Shown piece after piece: positions 44,116 through 55,433 of a DNA stretch of 64,000 nucleotides. Origin of the DNA: Paragonimus skrjabini miyazakii. Its lineage: Eukaryota; Platyhelminthes; Trematoda; Plagiorchiida; Troglotrematidae. The DNA is taken from positions 16,554-80,553 of the forward strand of contig JTDE01001504.1 of NCBI GenBank assembly GCA_014338405.1. The letters are read 5' to 3'. Position 1 is the stretch's first letter. Every line of letters begins with the position of its first letter. A program made the position numbers and the translations under genes. A model generated the notes under the pieces. That model worked only from the letters and a program-made list of their open reading frames with translations. It had not been told where the DNA came from and made no database searches.

Positions 44116-47100
44116 ATGATAGCAAGAACAAGAAGCCAGTCTGATGCCTCATTTCATAAGCGCTGAATTTACCTACATGTTAATCTATCACTTAACTAAC
44201 CAATCTTGACCGAATGTCCAACAGAAAACATCACTCGGATGCTTCATTTTATCACAGCTGCACTTTGCCAGCTTCAAGGTGCGTGGGTGAAACCACGAGA
44301 TGCTCAGCGAAAGTTACGTGCGCTAACCTGAGCATCAACGTCTTGTGACTGCTCTTTCTGACAGGCTAACCCGGGCAAAGATGTCGACAACCACTACAAA
44401 CGTTTACATTTACATACGTTTACTGATTATGGTAAAGCTGTACAGACCGCACGTGCACACGCATACGAGTGGATAGAACAAACGGTCAGGGTCAACTAGC
44501 AAGGACACTGTTTTCTTTGTAATAATGACTTAAATTCATTTGGTGGGGTGTGACGGTCGGTCAGCAACTCCCTGTAGAACGAAGCATCGGTGATGTGAGT
44601 CAGAAAGACCACTTTATTCCTTACAGTTTGCTCGATAGCAGCTCACATAAGAAGGGAGTCATCATCGCCGCTTCATTGTGAATGCCGAATTTCTCATCCT
44701 CAAGCTTTCACACATGCACTTTTCTATCTAACTTCCTGCGGCAAACTCCTGGCTTCCCGGTGTGCTTTTCACATACCACTACTGACAATGTCTAATCGTC
44801 GGTGGTTCGCCTTCCCAGCCAACCGAACTTTGTTAAGTTGAGTGGAATCTCTACTGACTCAATAATCAATGTTCACCAGGAGTCACTAGTTAGACGTCAA
44901 GTTTAATTGTAATAACAGGTCGCATCGTTCACCCTGGCTGAGTAGATACCCAGTCAGTGCATAGGTAGAAGTGTTATTTTCACGTTGGGTTCATTCTAGC
45001 CAATTAATGCTAACCACTGCCAAAAATATTTTTCCGAATTACGTAATTCTCTTGTAGCTGAAACTAATAACTCAAATATGGTCTAATCATTGACTGAATA
45101 AACAACTCCTTTCCCAGGAGAGTACCTGCATTATACTGAGTGAAAGACAGTGACAAACAATCAGCGGATGTTTTCTTGGACTACCAAAAGTAAAGTTAAG
45201 GAGAAGGTGCTTATAAAATACGACCAAATTCACGGACAGTACCGTAACCCAGCTTATTATCCACCAGCATAGAGGGTTTATATTTTGAGGTCTGACTGCG
45301 ATAGTTAGTATAGGTCAGCCGTTCTGTTGCTGTTGAAATTTACATCAATCCCACTAAGCAATGGTCTGCAGCCGAGCAAACAGACTTACGTTTTGCAGAT
45401 ATTTAAATAAAACGTGTATGAGCAGTGAGGTTATAGATACCTCCTACATAATCTCAACATTTTGGTATGCAAAACCATTTGCAGACAGTGCACTTCATCT
45501 ACATGTGAACGTCTACATTGGTGGCATGTAAAATAAACTGGACGCAACAGACTATAAAGTGGTAAAAGAAGACCACTCAAGCAACTCATTTAGTCAGTAA
45601 ACCACTGATACCGGTTGTCATGCTTCCTAACTTTCATGGGCCAGTCTGACTGTTGTGGGATGATAGTAAAATCCAAAATAACGTTTGCTTCTTTAAGATG
45701 CTACAATACCATCGACTTGTAACCAACAGCTTCGGATCACTCCTCCAGAAATGTAGTGATGTGATTCCGAGTATCACCCTAACATGTGCTCTGCGCAGGA
45801 ATGATAATGATGCACTATTTATCGTAGAACTTATAGGAGTGTCAGTAGTTTGGGGCCTTAATAGGCAATTTCCTAACAAACCATAAAAAACCCATGGATT
45901 GTGTTCATGAGGCATTTAGTTGGGACTGAGGATGTACTAGTTGTTAAAGAACGTATGGTGTTTAAAGGCTCATGCTTTTAAATGTCTCACATGCAGTGTC
46001 CAAACTGCGTTTCCACTCAATTTAAATAAATACCAGTCCACTTGTGAATAAAAATGGTGTCTGGTAGCCACGCCTTTCGGGCGTGGCACATTGTTCGCGT
46101 ACAGTCGGGATTTCTGACGCAGAATATTTGAAATGAGCGCTGTGATACCTATTGTACCAAGATTTCATCGATTTATTCCGCCGTTAGAAATACCTTTGAA
46201 TGTTTGGCGTTAAGCAGAATCTATAAGCCTTATAATACTTTTTTTTTTCTACACCATAGTGTTAGGTATTATATGGTGCGCAACCAATGGCGCCAATTAT
46301 TTCCTCGTTCATATTCTACCTTTCCATTTCTTTCGTAGTGTTCATAGGTGTGGCTATAGTATGCGTAGTTATATTCAGTGTATGTAGTAAGGCCCAAATA
46401 TTTGGTGTGTGCCCTTGGGGACACAAGAATGTTGAAACCCCTCCGAAATGCATGGTGGCGCTTTGCGGGTTAGCCAACTTTCTGAGATGCCGAAGTGAGA
46501 ATCCAGGCGCTGGAACTCACGAAGTTCGAGGGCTCAGGGATTGTGTCCATCGCTAGTTCGCATGAGAACTTATTCGACACAGCTCCAACAGTAGAACTGA
46601 CTAGTTTTTATGGCTTGCAATTACTTGGCCACGGTTCCGAATTGGCGCGCGTATACTTCATAACTGAACAGTTTGTGCAAGTTCGATTCGAATGTGGGAT
46701 CCTAACTAAACAAACATCTCAAAACCAGAAATGTCAGCAAAAGTTTCATAACCGCAAGAATCTCGACACTATCTGAAACAGGTGCACATCCCCGATAAAT
46801 AAGAACCTGGTCTTTAAGCCACAAAATTGCTTCTACTTTCAGCAATAGAATTAAGTCAGCCATTTACTAGGGACTGTAGAAAATTCTGCCAATTGTTTTA
46901 TGCTGAACTACGCTGAAGGCTCAGTGACTGGTGTACCAACCACTAGTTCACGGTTGCTGGAAGAGTATAGAATGAGTCTGACTTTATGAGTTTCATCATC
47001 TGCTGCATTGCCGAACTTGCGCTCTCCTGTCTTTGTGGTCGTTCGCTATGCTGTGGCACACTACATGACATCGGCATGTTTAAAGTTCAACCTTATATAT

Positions 47101-48379
47101 GCAATTTGAAAATGTATTTTAAAAATACTTGCCACCGATTGGCTATGCGAATCCAGATGGCCCTAGTTCTAATAAATTATTCATCATCGCAGTTGAAGGA
47201 TTCCTACGTACTTCTTACGGAGTCAACCGTGAAACAAGCAGTACAAACAACAGTCGGTAGCACGTCCATGAAACATCACTGATGGAGAAAGGGTTTCCTA
47301 TATAATGTCCGTTAGCTGGTCCGTCTCAGTCAACCACGAAATGCTTACAACTGCCACGGTAGATATCACATAAGCCACCGGACAGCCGTGTACGTTGTAT
47401 TCAACATAACGCGTATGCAACAGATTTTCAGCCACGGATAAATGAATCTAATTTATCGTGTGCCCTTTTAGGAGAATAACGAGGCTGTGGAGCGAAGTTG
47501 AAAAACCTCACCTAACAGCCCCTAAAGTGTATTGATTCTAGACCATATGCCACTACGGTAGTTTCTGCAGCCAGAACCGTTGACAAGGACGTTGCGCCAC
47601 TAATCTCCGGAGAGCATCACTGAGGCAGAGAGAGAAATTCTGAAAAGTAGGTAGCGCATGATACCCATGCAGGAACACCAGAGACATCAGTCATGATTAC
47701 AAAGCCGAATGTGTCGTGAAAAAGGCCACAAGTTCTTTCAAGTTGTAGAAGAACCATCTCATTTCAGTGGTGAACCACCACCCATCTCAAGCCGGGAAGC
47801 CTTCACCTAATACTTTGTCAGGCCGTCAAAGTTTGCCAGCTTCCCTAAGTGCACGGGGCTCGGAAGACTACCTAGATAGGCGGGCTGAAATGCAACATAG
47901 GACAAATGGAAAAACACAGTTTACTCATCCGCTCTTCATTCGGTAACTTACAGTATTATCACCATGTTTCGGCTACTCTGGTGAGTCACACAAGAACTGT
48001 AGATACAGAAGTAACTATATGAATGATCAAGAACTCAGGAGACTTACTACAAGAGGCCAGAGCTACTACAAATGGCAGTCTCAAAGTAACGGAATCATAT
48101 CATTCTCTTCAAAGGAAAGAAACCAAATAAACCAAAACAATACACAATCTGCTTTACATTGGGAAACTAGTTACAATTTTTCCTATAACTGTTTCCCGCT
48201 CCTTCTCAAGTCTAGTAAATATCCAAAGCGTTTATGCCCCCCTTGTTTGATGTCGATCGAAACCGATCAAAACTCTGCGAGACACTGAATTTTAGTACTC
48301 GGACAGCGCACAGCACAGAGCGCATGTTAATACTCGAATCTGGGGGATCACAAATCCCGGATAGAGTTCACATACCTGT
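44116..48379. other. No recognised gene; one perfect hairpin
   Basis: No motif or repeat copy recognised in 4.2 kb apart from the hairpin at 46067-46087. It may include unrecognised 5' sequence of the R2-type LINE that follows. Confidence 0.4.
46067..46087. other. Perfect 8-bp hairpin
   Basis: GCCACGCC and GGCGTGGC flank a TTTCG loop. It is unusually stable for its surroundings; no function assigned. Confidence 0.6.
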
Positions 48380-48427
48380 TTCTCCGTGAAAATACGAATG
48401 GAAGTGGACACCTAGCCTGTCACAATA

Positions 48428-48505
48428 TTTCATTGCGCCAAATGTGACCGCAGTCTTCCCACCAAAATTGGCCTCAGTCAACACAGAAAGCACGCACGTC
48501 GTGCA
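48428..48505 (+). pseudogene. R2-type LINE: N-terminal C2H2 zinc finger
   Basis: The plus-strand frame reads FHCAKCDRSLPTKIGLSQHR then KHARR, a C-X2-C, H-X3-H finger of the kind found at the N-terminus of R2-clade proteins, where it contributes to target DNA recognition. It is followed after only about 15 nt by the start of the reverse transcriptase domain. The usual stretch between finger and polymerase is therefore missing, either deleted or never copied. A stop follows in the same frame. Confidence 0.7.
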
Positions 48506-48513
48506 CCTTAAAG

Positions 48514-50573
48514 AACGTGGTAAACACAGCTTCAGGTTTAGATGAACTGTTGTCCAAACATTTGAAGTGCATGAAAGCTGATGCTTTGGCTGAATACTTT
48601 GACCCTTTCGTGCTAACCCAAGGTTGTCCAATCCACTTATGCTACTCCCGCATCACGCTTGTACTCAAAGTGAACAATTCTTTTCCTCCCACTGAGCTCA
48701 AATCTACCGCCGTACCTTCAACATGGATACGTCAATTTCAAACGATATTGCCCGATCGTTGGAATACGCGCCTGCAACTGTCCGCTCTTCAGTTTGCATT
48801 CCTACACCGCGACGGTTGCCCCCAAGGGACCTCATTATTTCATGCGCCGCACCGAAACTCATGCATCACGTCTTCAGGTCTGTGTGCGGCTCTTATCGAC
48901 GTGTCCAAACCGCTCGATTCTATCCCACAGAGTTCGATTATCTGATCGGCCCGATCCTTCGGTGCTCCTCCACCTCTAACGTATTACATTGCCGACCACT
49001 ATCGGAACGTTTCCGCTACACTCAAAGGCTCTGTTCTCCGGTCCCAGCATGGTATTCGCCAGGGTGACTCACTGTCCCCGCTTCTATCCATCATAGCAAT
49101 GGATGAAGTGCTTGTTCTATCTCAACCGGAACTTGACTACCATTTGCACGATGCACTGGTTAGCGGTTCCGTCTACGTCGACGATCTGTTCCTTCTGGCT
49201 GAGAATCCTTCGCGTCCCTCCGAGAAGCTTGCAGCCGCCGCAAGTGCTCAGGAACTATTCGGGATTAAGATCAACACGCACAATACTACGCTCATCGTCA
49301 TCCACGGTGACCATAAGCACAACGCAAGCGCTATCTCTAACGAGTCTATTCATTTCGGTCCGGATAGTATCCAATCCCTAAGTGCCTCTGACACGGTGAC
49401 TTATCTCGGTACCTCGTTCACCTGAAAACGTGAAACACTCACTAATCACCGTCTGCACCCTTGTACGATGCTGGTTGAAACCACCAAAGCGCCCTTGAAG
49501 CCATATCAATGCCTAGAACTCCTGAGACAACATCTGATCCCGAAGATGATTCACTCGTTAGTACTGAGCCGAGTCCACCGAAACACGCTCAAAGCTAGGG
49601 ACCGTACCATTCGCCAGTTCGTTCGGTAGTGGCTCCGCATTCCAAAAGACATGCCAATCAGCTATATTTACACTCTAATTCATTTGGCCGGTCTGGGCAT
49701 CCCGAATTTGTCCACCACTATTCCCATCTCGCGCAAATCTCGGGTGGAGAGACTGCTCTTCACTTAACGTCCAGTTCTGCAGAATGGGTCCAAGATAATT
49801 CGTTTGGCCATATCTTGAGAGAACTGAGCGTCTCGGTCCGCGCTCAGGGTGTATTGGTAACGAATAAGGAGGAAGCCCACGAGGCGTGGATGGAAAAACT
49901 GCATCATTCACTAGACGACCGTGGTCTTCAAGAAGTTTCACGCTCTCCACTCTCTAATCGTTGGTTGTTCAATCCAGAGCGCATCTACCTCAGAATCTTT
50001 AGTCGTGTCATCCAGTTCGGATACAACCTCCTACGGACTAAGGTCCGAAGTTCATGAGGCGGCCAAAGTGACCACTCAGTTTTCTGCCGTGGCAACTGCG
50101 GTCAACAAGAAAGCTTCGCTCATGTTCTTCACCCACGCTGAATCACCCATGTCTTGCATTGCGCTCGACAAAACCACGTGGCCAAAGACCTGGCAAAACG
50201 ACTGCGCACCTTGGGCTATACAGTCTACTAGATGTTGCGAGTACCAACAGTGAGCTCACTCATCAAACCCGATGTGATCGTGGTTCGTGACGGCTCTGCT
50301 TTGGTGATTGACGGGCGGACAAGGTCGCGAAGTACAGGACCGACTCTCATAATGCCACCATTTAATCGGTCCTCCATACCATGGGCTGTAATGTGAATTC
50401 TGTTTCTCATTCAGCTGTGACCATCTCTTTCCGTGATATCATATTTTTCTCTTCATGTAATGCCATTCTTCGACTGGGACTGCCTTCCTACGCGATCACG
50501 AATTTATGTCTACTGACTGTTCTAGGACCCATAAAAATTTACGACACATTTATGCGGAGGACCTGGCGTTAAC
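48514..50573 (+). pseudogene. R2-type LINE polyprotein remnant: reverse transcriptase and restriction-like endonuclease
   Basis: Pieces in order: NTASGLDELLSKHLK (start of reverse transcriptase), ALIDVSKPLDSI (first catalytic Asp block) near 48.9 kb, GIRQGDSLSPLLSIIAMDEV and YVDDLFLLAENP near 49.05-49.2 kb, and VTYLGTSFT. The thumb region (LSRVHRNTLKARDRTIRQFV, GLGIPNLSTTIP) runs to 49.76 kb. A CCHC-like CRGNCGQQESFAHVLH near 50.08 kb has its last Cys lost. Then come KPDVIVVRDGSALVIDGRT near 50.26 kb, the PD-(D/E)XK core, and a C-terminal helix block to TAA at 50571-50573. Frameshifts near 48.95 kb and 49.76 kb and stops at 49423 and 49625, with more near 50.13 and 50.23 kb, make it dead. No 28S rDNA flanks it. 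Confidence 0.85.
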
Positions 50574-50765
50574 TGTTGTCACCTCTCAGACAATTCTCAC
50601 TATGAAGGACAATCTTCTGTCCCGATGCGTGAGCCTTGACTGTGATAGCACCCGTGTGCCCTGAAGAGCTTTTGATTTTGCAAAGTTGACCGTTTATTTT
50701 ATTTTCTTTTTGAACTTTTTGTATATTTTTTTCCTTTTTTCCGAAATCAATTTGTTAAATACTCT
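50574..50765 (+). other. Probable 3' untranslated region of the R2-type LINE
   Basis: Follows the endonuclease stop and ends in a T-rich stretch around 50692-50745. The true 3' end is not visible from a single copy. Confidence 0.35.
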
Positions 50766-51824
50766 ACAAGTAACTTTACATTTGATAACTGGACCACTAA
50801 CGCTTGCTACCCTTATGAGAGGACTCGTCAACTGTGCAGCGCCCCATGTTTGACAGACAGTTTGTTTTCGCATTCACCTTGTTACGTATCTGTTTCTTAG
50901 TTTTAGTGTCACTGTTTGTTCTTCCTTTGAACGAATATGTGTATATTGCTTTTCAAAATAAACAATATTGAGTGCATTTGGCACTCAAGAAAGCAAGAGT
51001 GTGTGAAGTCTAGTGCTGCTAGAACGTCGTGCTCAGCATTGAGTGATAGGTTCTCAGCGTCCACACACAATCGTCTGAGGATTCGTCATAGGCAGTATTC
51101 AAAATACAATAGGCTTGCATCTGCAGCGCCATTCACAGTATCCCCATGCATGTTTGTGGTAATAAAGAAAGTTGAAACCTCCATAGTTTTTTTACCAGAG
51201 CTGCGGACTTAGAACCAACCAACAAAGCGAAGCGAATAGAGCGGATAAACAAGATGTTACAGCACAAAAAGACAAGGGCATTTCCGTCACAGATATGCTG
51301 GACTACCAACCCATAAATTAGGGTTACCGCACGATTGTTGATTCACGTATTAGCAGTGAAACCCCAGTGGACGACAGTGTACCAACTAGAATAACTAAGA
51401 GGCTAATGAGCAGTCTGCACTGACCGACTATTCTGACTATCTTATCTGTCAGTGATAAGTAGTGCCATTCCGCGGAACACTCCCGAGGTTAACTTAATTG
51501 CAGTACAAGAACAAAGAAGATTATAACTGCCACAGCAACTTTTATTGAATTTCCCAGCTGATTGTTCCTGAGAAAGCCTTTGCCCATTAGGTTATCAACA
51601 GTCAGAGAATATTGACTAATCCAGTCGATCTTAAGTTCCAGTCTGGTGTTCGAGCCGGCTGATCAACAGACAGCGTTCGCATGCAAGAAAATCTACAGCT
51701 GTTCACAGAATAATGGCAGGTCGTACAACACTATGCAATTGCGAGCAGAAACGAATGATCCCGCGAATTTTGATATGAGAAATATTATAACTGATGAGCA
51801 GTAAAGAACTTTGGCTTTCATACA
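50766..51824. other. No recognised gene or repeat
   Basis: Nothing recognised. The 91-codon frame at 50937-51212 has no recognisable features. Confidence 0.35.
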
Positions 51825-51985
51825 AATTGAACATCACCTGCAATTGATCGCAGCTGTCACTGCTATAAACTTTTTAATCGGTCCCTTTCAAAAAGAAGCA
51901 CTAGACTCGAGTTTCGATTTTGTTAGAGCTCGTCAGTAGTGCATATCCTGGCCACGGCTGAGACTAGAACTCCGGACACCCGTGG
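51825..51985 (-). repeat. SINE-1 copy, left arm of a head-to-head pair
   Basis: AAATTGAACATCACCTGCAA, TTGATCGCAGCTGTCACTG, AAAGAAGCACTAGACTCGAG and GCTCGTCAGTAGTGCATATC mark the minus-strand body. It ends near the B-box position (ACTAGAACTCC). A plus copy follows. Confidence 0.75.
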
Positions 51986-52009
51986 CCGTGAAGAGAAATC
52001 CTATCTGAG

Positions 52010-52340
52010 GTATTATGAATAGGAGTTAACGGGAGAGTTAATGTGTCTCCCCCCACAGCGGTTGGGCAATCTGAGCACCACTCACAAGCGAATGCGGTTA
52101 AGCGTTCACATATGATGATTCAGTCACTTCTAATGTGAGGTCAGTGGAACTGTGGTGAACTTGGTTGTCTCACGAAAGCGCAGCCAAAGTTCTAGTTCCG
52201 GTCGTGGCCAGGATATGCACTACTGACAAGCTCTAACAAGAGCGAACCTCGAGTCTAATGCTTCTTTTCCAAGGGAGCTAAATGGGAAGTCTGTACGAAT
52301 GCAACAACTCCGATCAGCTGAGGGTGATGTTCAATTTATT
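52010..52340 (+). repeat. SINE-1 copy, right arm, with long head
   Basis: GGAGTTAACGGGAGAGTTAA, GTTGGGCAATCTGAGC, CGTTCACATATGATGATTCA, GAGGTCAGTGGAACTGTGG (A-box region), AGTTCTAGTTCCGG (B-box region), AACCTCGAGTCTAATGCTTC and GGGTGATGTTCAATTTA. The tail abuts the LINE fragment that starts near 52341. Confidence 0.75.
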
Positions 52341-53065
52341 TGGAGTATCTTTAACTGATGATGCTATCTTAGCATCACACGTTGAGGAACTTTCACAGAC
52401 TTGTCAACACTGTTGCATTAACATTCGCAGACTATGGAACGATGAATAATGTGAAGAAAACAAACGTCATTCAAGACATCCATGGCACTCTCGCTATCCG
52501 CATTGGTGAACACACTCTGATGGTGTTAGAGAAACCCATCTACGGCGGATCTACACTTTTATACAGCCCATCCATCAAAGACAAGCTTAATTGGTGCATC
52601 GGCAAGGTAGCATCGGTGGTAGCATGACATACGGTGCACGTGTGAGAAAAATCTTTGCTGACTAATAAAAGGAAGATGACGGCGTACACGTGAGTGTGCT
52701 GAGCAAGCTTCTTTACGACAGCGTGGCGTGAACATTATACGTTCTCCAGGAGAGCTGCTTAAAATGCGTCGGGTTCTGCTCTCTCAAAAGAAAACATGGC
52801 AGCAAATAGCTAGCAGAGTTCTGAACACAGATATCTCAGATGAAGTTGATCTTCCAAATATGGTCGATCTGGCCAGTCTAAGAGGTTTATGGTGTCAGCA
52901 AAGTATCAGCCGAGTGAGAGACGTGCTCCACTGTGAGCAGGCCGTTTACTTCAGATTCAACGGAAGACCAGTTTTGCTCTGCAAAAGTATATGCGATCGA
53001 GGTATTCATACTGTGGACACCAACAATGTTTACTGGGAAGAAATTTCAACAGACAGCAGAACGTG
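52341..53065 (+). pseudogene. Second LINE: 3' end of reverse transcriptase and C-terminal region
   Basis: Begins just before the polymerase active site, LTDDAILASHVEEL at about 52351-52392, where the usual YADD has become LTDD. After a frameshift, RLVNTVALTFADYG, the KK-T-V motif and GGSTLLYSPSIKDKLNWCIG follow, typical of non-LTR retrotransposon reverse transcriptases. A stop at 52627 and more near 52660 precede a C-terminal stretch (NTDISDEVDLPNMVDLASLR, ending WEEISTDSRT) at 52.8-53.06 kb. The LINE sequence stops exactly where the inverted repeat of the PLE begins. It is clearly different from the R2-type element. 5'-truncated and dead. Confidence 0.75.
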
Positions 53066-53537
53066 AAAGATGGGTGTTAAGACCGTGTACTCAAGCGTGA
53101 CCGACAGAGTAATCAACTATAACTACAGAAACAGTCGCCAGCTTTGGAAGTCAACACCAGCACAAGGAGCAATCGATGCTGTATTCAAATAGCTCAACTA
53201 CATCATCATACACTAGCGTATACTTCGGCAGGCCCAAACTACACATTCGTGTTATGAGTTGTGATGCCATATCAAACGCGCCGTAATTCACTGTACCTCA
53301 AAATGGATGACTATCACCAGTAATTTTTGGTGTCTGGTTAATCAGACGTTAAAAAGCCGACTACATAATTTGAAACAGTTAGTTCCCTCCAGAAGTTTGA
53401 ACAAAACAATTAGAATACAAAAACTGGTAGATGCAAGCGTTTCGTGTTGACTCATCAGTACCTAATTTACAATAACATGGATGGGTTTTTTCATGGCAAA
53501 CAATTCAGGGGGTCGATAATCAGTACGCGGGTTAAGA
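53061..53537 (-). repeat. PLE terminal repeat, sense copy
   Basis: 3' terminal repeat in element sense. The last PLE codons and the stop at 53532-53534 overlap its inner edge. Confidence 0.85.
53426..53462 (-). ncRNA. Hammerhead ribozyme candidate, sense strand of PLE
   Basis: A 37-nt minimal motif on the minus strand: helix I GGTA pairs with TACC, the core is CTGATGA, helix II GT/AC closes a CAAC loop, and GAAA follows. Helix III CGCTTGCAT has A-T, G-C and C-G pairs but a C/A mismatch where C-G is expected. Nucleotide 17 is C. It is the most canonical hammerhead in this window and lies about 70 nt after the polyprotein stop. Confidence 0.65.
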
Positions 53538-54956
53538 TAAGTCACTAGGTCCAGGGAGGGTCAATTTCACAAACAGTTTTTCCTGAACACAAACAGCTGG
53601 CTCCAGGCGATTGATTGTTACAACTTCAACAAACCTAAGTAATCCTGAACTGGAGTGGCGCAACAGGATTCTGAATGCACAAGCTGGATCGATAGCATGA
53701 CCAGTGGTCAGAACGTGTCTAGCGACTGATGAAACTGGCTGTTTACGTGTTTCAGCAACATTACCGTTCTCCGGTAACACGGAATTTTGCATCCATTTGA
53801 GAAATTGTTCCTTCACTCTGGAGACCAGGCATCTTTCGGCTCTGGCTATGTAACTATCGCCGCAGTTATATGCAAACTGGTAAACACAGTGTGATGTGGC
53901 ACCGATAAGCTGGTCTCCTTTGATTGAAGGCACTGGTAACTTCTGGGTCCGAGAGAGTACACGAAATTCAGCCACAATAAATGTTCGTTTAAGTGAATTC
54001 CCCAGTCGTTATGTTGTTTACCGCATGACTTGGTCACCCTTGAAGGGCAACTCCACGTAAACCTTCTTTTTTCCACGGTGATCAATTCTTTGGATGGCGT
54101 TTTCGTCTGCTGTGCCATTCTATGAACTATTTAGGGTAACCATTAGATTGTAAGACAAAAGTGATCAAGTTTAATTCCTCCGCAAGACTGTCGTGATTAC
54201 ATATTCATCTCACACATGTAAACAGTGTACTTATTAGTGCTCGTTAATGCTGGACCGGTGTGAAACTGTTGAAGTTTAGGTATTGACCAGACCATGTGGG
54301 TTTCCTATAGACAGTTCTTCTAATAGAGCCATTTTCTCAGCGACATATGAGTGTGTCTAGAAATGGCAAACAGTTGTTTGTCACAGATTCACACGTAACC
54401 TTCAGATTAGGGTGACAACTATTTAGGCGTTGCGCCAGGTTATATATTATCTGTTTGGAATGACTGAATACCAATGTGTTTTCGACGTAACGCTTGTAGT
54501 ATTGTTGTATGACAGGCAGTTTCGTTGTAAGTAGTATACTACTCACAAGCGGTATATTACCCACAAGCGACATTCAGGAACAAAAGGGCAAGCTCCGAAC
54601 GCCAGGAAGACGACGGACAGAAGGAGACTGTTGGAATAGTGTGTTCGCACTACGGCAGAAGTTACACCAAGGCGAATGACAATGATGTATGTGAATGCAT
54701 GTCTGACTTGTAAATGAGTGTGCACGTTTGTGGTTTGATTTTTGCGAAATGAACGAATTATCAAGCCAAGCATCTTTTACGGCCACAACAGTATGACAAG
54801 CCTGCTTTCTCCGTAACTTTTGAGCTCCTGTTCAATGCTTGACACGAAGAGTGCTAAATGGAACCCAGCGGACTTCCCATGTCTATTCGATCTATTTGAC
54901 GATAGGACTGCTCGAGAAAACGACAATTGACATGCTCATTGCAGAGCAGCAAACTT
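53532..54956 (-). pseudogene. PLE polyprotein remnant: partial reverse transcriptase, linker and GIY-YIG domain
   Basis: Read downwards from 54956: a piece of the reverse transcriptase ending in the GSPLG region near 54.87 kb, then about 300 nt with stops, then KLPVIQQYYKRYVENTLVFS (YVDD altered to YVEN) and LPFLDTLICR. The linker VYVELPFKGDQVMR near 54.03-54.06 kb is followed by two stops. After KRTFIVAEFRVL come the GIY-YIG domain CVYQFAYNCGDSYIARAERC, then LVSRVKEQFLKWM, VARHVLTTGHAIDP, and the tail VCVQEKLFVKLTLP, with the stop at 53532-53534. YIGR is changed to YIAR. It is the same family as 27826-28637. N-terminal and most reverse transcriptase blocks are absent. Confidence 0.85.
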
Positions 54957-55433
54957 TCTTAACCCGCGTGCTGATTATCGACCCCCTGAATTGTTTGCCA
55001 TGAAAAAACCCATCCATGTTATTGTAAATTAGGTACTGATGAGTCAACACGAAACGCTTGCATCTACCAGTTTTTGTATTCTAATTGTTTTGTTCAAACT
55101 TCTGGAGGGAACTAACTGTTTCAAATTATGTAGTCGGCTTTTTAACGTCTGATTAACCAGACACCAAAAATTACTGGTGATAGTCATCCATTTTGAGGTA
55201 CAGTGAATTACGGCGCGTTTGATATGGCATCACAACTCATAACACGAATGTGTAGTTTGGGCCTGCCGAAGTATACGCTAGTGTATGATGATGTAGTTGA
55301 GCTATTTGAATACAGCATCGATTGCTCCTTGTGCTGGTGTTGACTTCCAAAGCTGGCGACTGTTTCTGTAGTTATAGTTGATTACTCTGTCGGTCACGCT
55401 TGAGTACACGGTCTTAACACCCATCTTTTACGT
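54957..55433 (+). repeat. PLE terminal repeat, inverted copy
   Basis: Reverse complement of 53061-53537. It lies directly next to the truncated 5' end of the polyprotein. Confidence 0.85.
55032..55068 (+). ncRNA. Hammerhead ribozyme candidate, inverted copy
   Basis: Identical in sequence to the minus-strand motif at 53426-53462, including the helix III mismatch. Confidence 0.6.

Larger units (their letters stand above)
53061..55433 (-). mobile_element. Penelope-like element with 477-bp inverted terminal repeats
   Basis: The arms 53061-53537 and 54957-55433 are both 477 nt, reverse complements with no length difference. I saw two mismatches, one at the outer edge (53065) and one near the inner edge (53524). 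The 1.4 kb between them is a minus-strand PLE polyprotein remnant. Each arm carries a 37-nt hammerhead-like motif. The arm at 53061-53537 is in sense after the C-terminus; the other is an inverted copy at the 5' side, as known for some Penelope copies. The element interrupts a LINE. The coding part has several stops, so it cannot move by itself. Confidence 0.85.
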
